Shown here piece after piece: positions 44,163 to 55,013 of a DNA stretch of 64,000 bases. This stretch comes from Bidens hawaiensis (taxonomy: Eukaryota > Streptophyta > Magnoliopsida > Asterales > Asteraceae), in contig JAIQDT010000830.1 of NCBI GenBank assembly GCA_021521415.1, positions 558,001 to 622,000 of the forward strand, given 5' to 3'. Below the pieces are notes generated by a model. The model made no database searches and was not told where the DNA came from. It was given only the letters and a program-made list of their open reading frames with translations. A program made the translations under genes and the position numbers. The stretch's first letter is position 1. Every line of letters starts with the position of its first letter.

Positions 44163-45648
44163 TTGCCCATTATTGTGTCATCCAAGTTGAAAGAAGAACA
44201 AAAGACGAAGTTGCTAGACGTGTTGAAGCTACATAAGGGGGCGATTGCATGGCGACTTTCCGATATTCAAGGCATTAGCCCCGCTTATTGCACGCACCGG
44301 ATTCTAATGGAGGATGAGTACAAACCGGTGGTGCAACCACAAAGACGCCTCAAGCCGAATATGCAAGAAGTTGTGAAGAAGGAGGTGTTAAAGTTGATGG
44401 ATGCCGGGATGATCTATCCGATTTCCGATTCTCCATGGGTGAGCCCGACCCAAGTTGTTCCGAAGAAGGGAGGCATGACCATTGTGTTGAACGAGAAGAA
44501 TGAGCTTATCCATTCGCGTACGGTTACCGGTTGGCGAGTGTGTATTGACTATCGACAGTTGAATGATGCCACCCGGAAGGACCACTTCCCGTTGCCATTT
44601 ATTGATAAGATGTTGGAGCGTTTGGTAGGTCAGCAGTTTTATTGTTTTCTTGACGATTTTTCAGGTTATTTTCAAATTCCCATTGCACCGGAAGACCAGG
44701 AGAAGACGACTTTTACATGTCCGTATGGCACGTTTGCGTACCGACGCATGCCGTTTGGACTATGTAACGCTCCGGCTACTTTTCAGCGTTGTATGGTGGC
44801 CATCTTTCAGGATATGATAGAGATGTCCATGGAGGTGTTTATGGATGATTTTTCAGTTTACGGTAATTCTTTTGATCACTCTATGGCCAATCTTGAGAAG
44901 ATGTTGAATGTCCATGGAGGTGTTTATGGATGACTTTTCGGTTTACGGTAATTCTTTCGATCACTCTTTGGCCAATCTTGAGAAGATGTTGAAGAGGTGT
45001 ATTGAGACAAAGCTGTTGTTGAATTGGGAAAAGTGTCATTTTATAGTGATGGAAGGGATTGTGTTGGGTCATAAGATCTTGAGAGATGGTATTGAGGTGG
45101 ATCGGGCAAAGATTGATACTATAAGGAGACTTCCTCCACCAACAAATGTGAAAGTAATTAGGAGTTTCTTGGGTCATGCGGGGTTTTATCGGCGATTAAT
45201 CAAAGATTTTTCTAAAATTACCCGCCCGATGACCCGACTCCTCGAGAAAGATGTGTCGTTTGTGTTTGATAATGAGTGTTTGAAGGCGTTCACGTATTTG
45301 AAAGAAAAGCTTGTAGGTGCTCCCATTCGTTGTTCTCCCGATTGGAGTTTGCCGTTTGAGCTCATGTGTGATGCTAGTGACTATGCTGTTGGAGCGGTTT
45401 TGGGGCAAAGGCGAGATAAACATTTTCACCCCATCTATTATGCTAGCAAGATGTTGAATGATGCCCAAGAGAACTACACCACCACTGAGAAGGAGCTTTT
45501 AGCTGTTTTTTTCGCATTTGACAAGTTCCACTCGTATGTCGTGCTATCGAAGACCACCGTTTTTACCGATCATGCAGCCTTGCGTTTTCTCTTTCATAAG
45601 AAAGACGCGAAGCCTCGTCTTATACGGTGGATTCTTCTACTTTCCTAG
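44163..45648 (+). pseudogene. pol: Element B reverse transcriptase and RNase H, disrupted
   Basis: RT motifs in order: SPWVSPTQVVPKKGG, WRVCIDYRQLN, CFLDDFSGYFQI, then catalytic VFMDDFSVYG. The last motif occurs twice because 44823-44907 is tandemly duplicated (85 bp), which also shifts the frame by one. The connection domain (FLGHAGFYRRLIKDF) and RNase H (CDASDYAVGAVL, TTEKELLAV, TDHAALRFL) follow in the second frame. The segment ends at an in-frame TAG (45646-45648), after which the same frame continues into integrase. In a live element this enzyme copies the RNA to DNA. Confidence 0.92.
44823..44992 (+). repeat. 85-bp tandem duplication in RT
   Basis: Copy 1 starts at 44823 and copy 2 at 44908. 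They differ at about four positions (for example GATTTTTC versus GACTTTTC). As 85 is not a multiple of three, it breaks the frame. Confidence 0.9.
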
Positions 45649-47090
45649 TTTGACATCGAGATCAGAGATAAGAAGGGTGCGGAAAACATAGTGGCCGATC
45701 ATCTATCCCGTTTAAAAGACCCGAGGCGAGAAGAGTTGCGTGAGGAGGAGATTGGAGATGCATTCCCTCACGAGTCGATCGATTTTGTTGTGGCTGACAA
45801 GCAAGGTATGCCATGGTTCACTGATTTTGCTAATTATTTGGTTAATGGTTTTATTTTGGAGGGTATGACTACGCAACATAAGAAGAAGTTTTTCCGGGAT
45901 GTTAATTGGTTTGTGTGGGATGACCCCTTTTTGTTCAAGATTGGTGGTGATCGGATACTGAGGAGATGTGTGACGAAGGAAGAAGGTTGGGATATTCTTA
46001 AGCATGTTCACGAGGGGTTGACTGGAGGTCATCATGGTGCGCATGCTTCCTCGCAAAAGGTGTTTGATAGTGGGTTCTATTGGCCGACAGTTGTGAAAGA
46101 TGCTAAGGAGTTTGTGAAACTTTGTGATGCGTGCCAAAGAACAGGTAATATTTCATCCAAGAATGAGATGCCTCAAAACTCCATACAAATTCTTGAAATC
46201 TTTGACGTTTGGGGCATCGATTTCATGGGACCGTTTCCCACATCGAATGGTAATAAGTACATTTTGGTAGCAATTGATTATGTGTCGAAGTGGGTGGAAG
46301 CCCAAGCGTTGGCTACGAATGATGCACGGGTGGTTGTGAAGTATCTTAAGAAGTTGTTTACTCGTTTCGGTACTCCGAGAGCTATTATTAGTGATCGGGG
46401 CACCCATTTTTGTAATACTGTCATGGAGAAAGCGCTAGCTCGTTATGGGGTTACTCATCGTACCTCTACCACCTATCACCCTCAAACGAATGGTCAAGGC
46501 GAGAATGCAAATCGAGGGGTGAAGAGGATTTTGGAGAAGACGGTTGGGGCTAGTCGGAAAAGTTAGATGATGCATTGTGGGCATTTCGGACCGTGTACAA
46601 GACTCCATTGGGTACTACACCGTTTATGCTTGTTTATGGTAAGTATTGTCATCTTCCGGTTGAGTTGGAGCATCGTGCTTATTGGGCATTGAAGACGGTG
46701 AATGTCGATCTTACCGAGGCCGCAAGGAAAAGGTACTTTCAGATTCATGAGTTGGAAGAGCTTCGGGATGCAGCATACTCTAGATCGTTGAACATCAAAG
46801 AAAAGATAAAAGCGTTACACGATCGGCATTTTAAAGGCGGAAAAGAGTTCAAGAAAGGCGATAAGGTATTATTATTTAACTCTCATTTGAAGTTGTTTGC
46901 AGGAAAGTTGAGATCGAAGTGGACGGGACCGTACTTGGTGAAAGAAGTTTTCCTGTATTGAGTGGTGGAGTTGGAGAATCCAGATAATGGAACATCTTGG
47001 AAGGTGAACGTTCATTGTTTAAAGCACTATCTTGGAGGACCGGAGGAAGCAATCGAGATGGAGGAAACTCCTCTCGATCCGTCATACTGA
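45649..47090 (+). pseudogene. pol: Element B integrase, disrupted
   Basis: The end of RNase H (ADHLSRL) leads into integrase. An HHCC zinc region lies around 46000-46140 (HVHEGLTGGHHG, CDACQRTGN). The DDE core has WGIDFMGPFP, IISDRGTHF and NGQGENANRG. A deletion near 46558 shifts the frame, and the reading resumes at about 46560 with WAFRT. The C-terminal region carries a GKLRSKWTGPY motif. A TGA at 46959-46961 interrupts it, and the frame finally ends with TGA at 47088-47090. Integrase would insert the DNA copy into chromosomes. No chromodomain is visible, consistent with Athila. Confidence 0.9.
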
Positions 47091-49004
47091 ATTGTCACAC
47101 GTGGTTCTTGAGTGAAAACTCAAGTGTAGAGTTTGTATATTCTTTCCTATTTTTATTTCTATTTTATTTTTATTTTTCCTTGAGTCACTAGTGTAGTTTT
47201 TTTGTATTTTTTATTTGGTTTTTAAGTTTTGTAGGAAGAAGTGTGGAGATCCCCTTGAAGTATAATGCAACATTCAAGTGTGGGGATGGAGCAGCAGGAG
47301 CCGTATACTTTTTTGATTATTTATTTGCTGCTTTTAAACCATATTTATTAGTTTGATTGGTTGGTCCGGTTCCATACTTTGAAAGATTAATATCCATTAA
47401 GTCGATAAGATGAATTTTTAGATATTGTTTGTATCATCGCCGCTTCCGTTTGTGTATGAGAAAAAGTAGCTACTGGTTGTTGAGCACGTTCGGAGATGGA
47501 GGGTATTTATGGAAGAAGACTTTAGCGTCATACTTCACTCGCATATTACCAGCTAAGTCTTTTCCTTTTTACTTTGTTTTTTTTTATTTTTAGTTTTAAT
47601 TTTTAGCTTTGTTTTGTTCTTATTTATTTTTGTAGTTTTAGGTTTTTTTTTGTTTTTAAATTTTTGAAACGTGTTTCCGTCCCTGCATTGAGGACAATGC
47701 AAATTTTAAGTGTGGGGATAGGAACACATGTCTTTAGTTTGTTTTGTGGTTTTTACTTAAAAACAAAAATTTTTGAAAAATCTCCTTGATTTTGTTTCTT
47801 TTTGCATTTAAATGGGAGATGAGGATACTTATTGGGAATCGGTTTTTGAAACTACTAATAATAAGATATAATTAAAGAACACGCACTTAACTTGGGATGT
47901 GTTGGTAGGCTCAGCCTTGAGAATGAAATGGCAGTTTGATAGTTGGTTTTTAACGATAAATATGATTTTTATTGGGAAACATGTTAAGTCTGTATAAAAT
48001 ACGAGATGAAAGGTCGACTATACTCAAGCCTCATTTTTAGTTTGATAGTAGAAAGTTATGAATTTTAAAGAAATCTGAATATGCTATCATACGATGCTTG
48101 GTTAGGTTTAAACGTTAGAGTATACCGTGTAGCCTGTGATATAAACTTAAAAACTTACACTTCTAGCTTTAGTGGTTAACACTTCATAGGCGTATGGTTT
48201 TATATCCTTAAATCCTGTATTGATGGGATGCCTCGGGTTCGGAAACCACGGGTCTTTTTACGGTTGTTCATCTGGGTATCTTCGGATATTTAAAAAAATC
48301 AAACTTTTAAGCATAAACCCGTAGTTTACTGCAATCATTACACTCACTTACATCAATTACACTGAAGTAAAATCTTGATGATCCTGTGATCATCCCGCTG
48401 TTAGTCATACGTGGTCCTCTTACTTGCGTCCCATACCATTAAGAACATGATCAACTAGAGACACGACGTATGTAAACCAACAGATGGAAACTTGTAAAAT
48501 CACGTGTGGTAAGGGATCCAAGGTATTGCTTGATAATGGGGGATGTCATGTAGTGGGGAACACTAGCTAGTTAGTCGAATAATTGAACTTTAATCGTATC
48601 TAATAGCTGCTTGGTATACTTTAATGCTTAAATTTAGGTGGATAAACAATATCCTTGATCGTCTTAGCTGTTCATGATAAATGTGCAACAATGTTTTAAT
48701 TTCCTATCTATGAGTTTTAAGTCAAGTTGGGGTGGTTTGATTCGGTAAAATCTAAAATAAAACGGGTCTTGACTGTGGGTTCCACTAGATTATATAAAAA
48801 AAATAATAATAATAGTTGGATCTTACTTGTCCAGGTAAAGACAAAGGCATGGGTTTAAGTGGATAAAAATATCGGTGATCACAGTTTTTGCGTTGTTCTA
48901 ATTTTTAAGATAACCACTATGTTTTTAAGATCGTATTTCTCCGATTCTGATCCCATTGCAAATAGCTTTTTCAGGGACGAAAAAGGTTTAAATGTGGGGA
49001 TATT
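47091..49004 (+). other. Element B 3' non-coding region with three polypurine tracts
   Basis: 1.9 kb without ORFs. AAGTGTGGGGAT occurs at 47276-47287 and 47708-47719, and AATGTGGGGATA at 48991-49002, the last being adjacent to the LTR. A perfect hairpin (TGCATTG at 47684-47690 and CAATGCA at 47695-47701) precedes the second tract. Athila elements often have a long 3' region here that once held an env-like ORF; none remains. Confidence 0.75.
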
Positions 49005-50745
49005 TGATGTGGTCTAAAATATACATATTATTATATAAATGTTTTCTATACTTTTATTACTTTTGAGCCAGGTTTTTTTACGAATATTATTCTTATATGG
49101 TTCATATGTGGATTTTAAAGGTTTCAAGAGATAATGAACAAAATTATAGTACTTTTTACTAGACTTGAGACGGGCTCACTTTAAACAAGTTTTGTACATA
49201 TTAATTTTCCTTAATATAATAATTTCTCAATATATGTGGAATATAAGATGCACATCAGTAAACGATATTTGGGAAATCAATATGGAACATGACTTTTAAT
49301 TAAATAATTGAATTTTCCATTGTAGGGAACTATTGCAAAGTGAAGATATTAAAATTTATAGTTCTCGTTAATCTTGTTGGGCTTGGCACAAATTAGCCAC
49401 CGATAGACTTTTCTTAAATGGCCCAAGTGCATTCAAGATAATACATGGGCTTGCAAACGTGAAGTCGGCTAAGAGAATTATAAATAGGAGGAAAGCCAAT
49501 CGCAAAAAGAAGGAAGAGGTGGATTGCTCCTGGTCATGAAGACTTGGACAAAAAATTCACAAAGAAGCGGTTTTTGAATAAAGAGAAAGAGGCTTTGCAT
49601 CCGGGTTCAACATCGACTCATCCAAACATTGTTATTATTCGGTTTGAATTATTGTTTTCGTCATGAATTTATTGTTTGAACCTATTTATTTTCTTTTGTT
49701 CTTGAGTATGGTTGTTGGCTAAACCCTTAGACCGCCTAGGCTTATGATGAACCTACTTTGACGTTTTGTTTTGACTTGGGATTATTTACGTTATTGTTTT
49801 TATGATTTAGTAAAAGATTTACTTATATTAAATTGATGCATATGGATGCTTAGGATTGTTTGATGAGTTTTATTCCATACTTTCCTTGATTATTGTTTGT
49901 CAGATGATAGGTTGCTATTAGATCAATTACTTTGTGTTCTTGATTATTTTATGATTGATGTCATGATAAGATCATAGGAATAATATTGTCAAGTAAACCT
50001 AAGTGTGCTGCTAACCTAAATCTGTAAGTGCTAGGTTGTTGATAGATCTTTATTATTTAATCTTGCTAGATTTAGTTCTTCGTAAGGAGTCCGTCTAGGG
50101 TTGATTATTTATTATTGTCTATTAAATCAATTAAATATTTTAAATTGCCTTTGATTTCCATGCTGTATGGTAGGATTTCGTATACAGGAACTAGATCATA
50201 AATAATTAGGTGACCGTAAGGGAACTTGATTTTCAATACTGATGTGCGTTAAAACTTGTTAGAAATCCATAGGTGTCTCTTGAGAAGGGTCAGGGGTCCT
50301 GCTCGGGTTTTCTTTTAAGTGTCTATTTTACGATCTCAGTCCATAACTAAATATTTTCCCGTGTTAAGTCATAACTGAAATTTAGGGGATTCTAGCCTAT
50401 ATAGTTTTCTCATCATCATCTTATTAAATAACAAACTTTTGTTTTCGTTTTAATTACTTGTTTTCTTAATTAGTTTTTAATTATAGTATTATATTAGTGT
50501 TTTAAATAAAAACCCCCCAAACAAATATAATTAATAAGTCGTGTTTTGTAGTCGAGTCTAATTAGCTAATAAACGTAATTTAAAGAGTCTCGTGGGTTCG
50601 ATATCCGGACTTACTTAGCTTTACTAGAGTCGATCGGTTACTTGCTGGTAGTAGTTTAGTCGAGTTTTAGAGAGTCTAAAATATTACTTAGTGTTTATTT
50701 TTAGTTAATTTAGTTAATAATTATTAAACTACTTGTAGCACATCA
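49005..50745 (+). repeat. Element B 3' LTR
   Basis: 1741 bp with the same ends as the 5' copy and TATA box at 49479-49486. Substitutions against the 5' LTR are scattered throughout. Confidence 0.93.
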
Positions 50746-50750
50746 CATGG

Positions 50751-51570
50751 CATTTTAACTGACACAAATAAATAACGAATTATCAAATCAATGGAGTTGG
50801 TCGGTTCATGAGCGTTACTTGGCATTTTAACTGACCCAACTAAACATCAAAATGACGAATCCAAATATTAGTAGTTGGAGTATCTCGTGAACCACCATAA
50901 AAGATACATTCCAACCAAAAATCAAATCGAAAACAGATTGAGAAATGGATAGTTGGAGTGCCTATGGGTTATCATGGATTTTTCACCCAACTACGCATTT
51001 TAAAAACAATAAAATATAATATTGGAAATTTTCCTGAATTTAGCCACGAACCACCGTGAATTCGGTTTTTTTGTTAAAGGAATGTAACCGACCGGTCACG
51101 TTAACCACCTAAAGTTCCGGTCGTATGACATTTGTTCCGTTTTGGCCTATAGGATCGAGTGTTGTGGTCAGGTTATCATACATGTAAGTAATAGCGTCTT
51201 ACCTTGGATTCTCGGACCATTTTGCCAAGGCCCAACTCACAGTTCTCTCCCCCTTACGGTTACTACAAGAACACGTCATACTCCCATGCTTTAAGGTGCG
51301 GGAGTAAAAAACAAAAACAAGGGAATTCTTAAGGAATTTCCCAAAATAAAAACAATCTACTAAATCCATCAAATAAAGGAATTTAAAATATTTTGAGAGA
51401 GAGACATAGTCTCGGAGTTTGTATGTGCACAACATTAAAATAATAAAACAAATAAATAATTTAAGTAAGCTGTAAATCATAATAATTAGCACATTAGGCT
51501 GCCAAGTAGGCACGTATAGGGTCCTAAACATATTTCTAGGACTTTTCTAACCACCTATATTAAACCCTTC
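50751..51570 (-). other. Element C leader, part 2
   Basis: Continues the tandem array to about 50840, then non-coding sequence up to the primer-binding site on the minus strand. The 110-codon minus-strand frame at 51199-51531 is Leu/Phe-rich, with no recognisable domain, and is probably spurious. Confidence 0.6.
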
Positions 51571-51586
51571 GGCTCTGATGCCAATC
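51571..51586 (-). other. Primer-binding site of element C
   Basis: On the minus strand GATTGGCATCAGAGCC directly follows the LTR end. It is close to the initiator tRNA-Met site used by plant chromoviruses and copia elements. Confidence 0.8.
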
Positions 51587-53209
51587 TGTCACACCCCAAC
51601 CTAAGGCGGAAATGTCGGGGTGTGAACCGTGGTTCACAGCTCACAAGGTACTATTATACATTATAAAATATGACAATATCTATTTAATTTATTTATTTCA
51701 AATTTTAAATAAAGTGAACAAGTTCCAAATATAACAATAATAATCCCAAACTAAATAATAGATCAAATATTCTTTATTTTATTTCCTAAGGTCTTTCCAC
51801 GCGTTCTTCACCTTAGATTCCAATCAACTGTTAACCTGCATATGCGTAGAAAAAAAGAGATTTTTCAACAACACAACTTGAGTGAGATGATCGTTTTCAT
51901 GCTATAATAATAATAAATATATAGTAGATAATAATGATAAATAATACCTACGCAAACCAAATAGTGTGAGTAATAATCAATCAAAGCTTGAGCAAATAGT
52001 GTGTCAGTTGACCATGCCTCACGAACACGGGCTATGGCTACTATGACTAGCATGCAAATGTGATTGTCGGTTGACCATGCCTCACGAACACGGGTTATGG
52101 CTACGAGGATGGCGTATGATCATACTATGATGTGATTATGATGGACCTCTCCGAATATGATAGAATGTTAAGCACATAAGCAAGTAACAAATAAATTTGA
52201 TTGAATACACACAATCATTCGTTTGCTAGTTTTGTATGTGTATGTAATATAAAAGTAAGTGCTAGTACGCATATTCCCCAAAACATTTAAAAAAATAAAA
52301 TAAAAGAGGGAATGATATCTCACCTTATTGCTTAGGCGAGTGTGTGAGAAATTAGAATAAAACACAATTAAACGAATGAACTGCCCTTTAACGTGCTGAC
52401 TGAGACAAACTGAATAGACATGAAACTTGGAGATAATAAACTATGATTAAAACCGAGAACATAGCCGCTGGAATCGATCCAAACGGATGTCAAAAACTCC
52501 GGCTATGAGAAAATTAACGTTTAAGCAAGCTGGTACTGACCAGAATCCGAACAACGAGTCGGAAGTTGGGTTTTCGTCAGTAGCCTTAAAATCTCAAAAA
52601 AAAATAAATTCTTTTGGACTGAAACTCGGTTGCGACCAGAAGTATAAGAAATCGAGTAGTCAAAGTTGTTGACCGTTTTGCCCTTAAAAGGGTTTGAATC
52701 AAATTGACCCGTCAATACCCCTTAATCTCAGAAATTGATTGAGGGTTATTGACAAGTGAGTTATAATGAATAATTCATCAGTTGAGAACTTACCCGGATA
52801 ACGCTTGAGTTGATGGGAAATCATGGTCAAAGCTCAGACAAACGTCAAAGTCAAACTGCAGCTTCAACTCTTAGAGTAAATAAGAAAATACGAGAGAGAA
52901 TTCATTGGTACAGGGTAGATGACGGTTGGGAATGCAATGTTTCGGTAGTCTCTAGTGTTTGGAATGATGGTTCGTTTTTATAGTTAGTATATCAACTTGT
53001 AGGAGAAGAAATCGATTCGTTTAGGTAACCGAATAACATAATTGTAAGGCCACAAATGTGACTTGCGATATCAAATTACGAAACCCATTATTTATTCACG
53101 GTCAAGATAACAACTAATGTTGGTGAGAAATCCGGACACGAGACAAGAACTTCGACACGCGTTCAAGTTTAACGAGAAAGCTTCTAGAATGTTAGAATGT
53201 TTGTTTAGC

Positions 53210-53217
53210 TATAAATA
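53210..53217 (+). promoter_or_regulatory. TATA box of element D LTR
   Basis: TATAAATA, also at 54912-54919 in the 3' LTR. Confidence 0.6.
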
Positions 53218-53264
53218 GGACTTCAATATTTTTATTATGTGTGTGTCTGTAAGGTGTAAATCAT

Positions 53265-53292
53265 CCACCCAAGGGGAGCTCACCTTGGGTGG
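53265..53292 (+). other. Perfect 10-bp hairpin in D 5' LTR
   Basis: CCACCCAAGG (53265-53274) pairs fully with CCTTGGGTGG (53283-53292) around the loop GGAGCTCA. It lies about 50 bp after the TATA box, so it should be near the 5' end of the RNA. Confidence 0.8.
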
Positions 53293-53442
53293 TCGGTTCG
53301 TTCGTTTAATATTATAATCTTTCGACTGATTACGAGATCGTTTCTATACTTATGTTCGGTCGTTTGATTTACCGCACCCATCTCGAGGACCTATCAAGAA
53401 CAAAGTCGCTCATTGTCGGATCCGGCGGTTTCGGGACCTACA

Positions 53443-53458
53443 ATTGGTATCAGAACGG
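53443..53458 (+). other. Primer-binding site of element D
   Basis: ATTGGTATCAGAACGG follows the LTR; it matches the initiator tRNA-Met site except towards its end. Confidence 0.85.
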
Positions 53459-54744
53459 GTTGAATATTATGATTCAACTTTGTTCTTGATATTCGGGTTC
53501 TAATTCCGCGATTACCCGAACCGAGACGTTAATTTCGTTGAAGTTTTGAAATAAAGTTTGAAGATTTGGAAATAAAGTATGAAAATTTGAGGAAATAAAG
53601 GTGTTTGAAGTTTGTCTCGGGTTTCTAAATTTGAGTTCAGCTGTTTGAATGGTTCGATTGAGGGGTTTTGTGAAGTGAATAGTGGGTTTGTTCATAGGTT
53701 GCAAACAAACAGTAAGATAGTCAGATCTGCGTTTGGAGGATGGATGGTCGGATCTCGTTTTCCGGTGGGGTGACACGATGGTGATAGATAAAAAAATTTT
53801 CCATCTGGTGACCTCAGATGGTGTTTCCAGCTGTGGTTCGTGGTAGGAGGATGGTTTTCCTGCCGCTCGGTCGCAGGTGATGTTTTTCCGGCCAGAGGTT
53901 CCGGTCCGGTAAGTTTGCGGGGGGGATGACCGGATCTCACAAGGTGGTTGGGAGTGGCCGTGGTTATAGGGGTGGTCGGTAGAGCTCGGTAATAGTGGTA
54001 GAGGTGGCAGCACAGGCTGTGGTGGTGATGGCCTTGGCTGTAGAGGCTGTGGCGGTTTGATGAAGAATGCGGTGGTCTCTGGTGATGATGAAGATGATTG
54101 ATGGTGACCGGGAGTGTCCGGTGAATGGTGGCCGGTTATTCTAAGGTTGACTGGTCGGAGCTCGTTTTTTCGTTGGAGATAACCGGAGGTTGGTGATGAC
54201 GGCTGATTACTTAGACATTAAGGTTACTGAATATCAAGTTCAAATACACATGTTGTGCCAGATTAGTTTCTTTTGGGCCTAGAATGGACCAGCAAGTAAC
54301 ATTCATTTTGGGCTGATGGATTACTATTATTTTTGGGCCAGATACATTTGTTATAACCAGATTTTTGGGCCCAACAAGTCGTTAATGTTTCGTGTTGACC
54401 AAACTGAAGTAAGTCAAAATTTGTTCGGGTTTCGTCTTGTTTAACCGTGTTCAAAGCTTGTTATTTCTAACGCGTTCGAGAAGTTGGATCCGAAAGGTGA
54501 ACTTCGAAAGAATTAATAAGTTTTGTTCATTTGATCGATGAAGCCGGTAATTTGAGATTGATTTGTGGAAATTCGCGCTCATCTCATGCCTATATACAAG
54601 CGAGAACTACTTCAACATTAAATATAGGTGGATCATACCTTGACGGGGTGAATTGAAATGAAGAGGCATCGATTTATCGGGTGATTTGTGAAGATGCGAG
54701 ACACGGTTGGATGATGTTTTGGGATCACAAGTCAAGGGGGTGAT

Positions 54745-55013
54745 TGTATGGCCAAAAATTTGACTTGCGATATCAAATTACTAAACCCATTATTTATTCG
54801 CGATCAAGATAATAATTAATGTCGGCGAGAAATCCGGACACGAGACAAGAACTTCGACACGCGTTCAAGTTTAACGAGAAAGCTTCTAGAATGTTAGAAT
54901 GTTTGTTTAGCTATAAATAGGACTTCAATGTTTTTATTATGTGTGTGATTTCCGCTAACCAACAACACGGATTGATCCGAGTCAATTCTTGAGATCCATC
55001 TAGAGGACCTACA
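54745..55013 (+). repeat. Element D 3' LTR, internally deleted
   Basis: 269 bp. It matches the first 180 bp and the last part of the 5' LTR but lacks about 130 bp that include the hairpin. Confidence 0.9.

Larger units (their letters stand above)
39604..50745 (+). mobile_element. Element B: decayed Athila-type gypsy, TSD CATGG
   Basis: 11.1 kb with LTRs at 39604-41324 and 49005-50745, CATGG on both sides (39599-39603, 50746-50750), an Athila-type PBS, a gag-PR-RT-RNaseH-IN order (Ty3/gypsy), and three polypurine tracts before the 3' LTR. The coding region has four amber codons, one opal, two single-base frameshifts, an 85-bp duplication and a small deletion, so it is dead. The LTRs differ by a few percent by eye, plus a roughly 30-bp gap in the 5' copy, so it is much older than A. 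It sits inside element C. Confidence 0.93.
53043..53442 (+). repeat. Element D 5' LTR
   Basis: 400 bp, TGTAAGGCCACAAATG to GGGACCTACA; TATA box at 53210-53217 and the GAGCTC-loop hairpin at 53265-53292. Confidence 0.9.
53043..55013 (+). mobile_element. Element D: 2-kb non-autonomous copia, TSD ATAAT
   Basis: 5' LTR 53043-53442, PBS, 1302-bp interior, polypurine tract (AAGTCAAGGGGG, 54730-54741), 3' LTR 54745-55013, with ATAAT at 53038-53042 and 55014-55018. No coding frame is convincing; the long minus-strand frame at 53474-54013 is Pro/Ser/Thr-rich and has no domain. It needs proteins from another copia element. Its interior resembles 18300-18970 of element A, which suggests A-like elements as relatives or helpers. 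It lies in the 5' LTR of C. Confidence 0.9.

Noticed and set aside
53474..54013. 179-aa minus-strand frame in element D
   Set aside because: Low-complexity Pro/Ser/Thr-rich reading inside the non-coding interior of a small LTR element; no domain, no partner.
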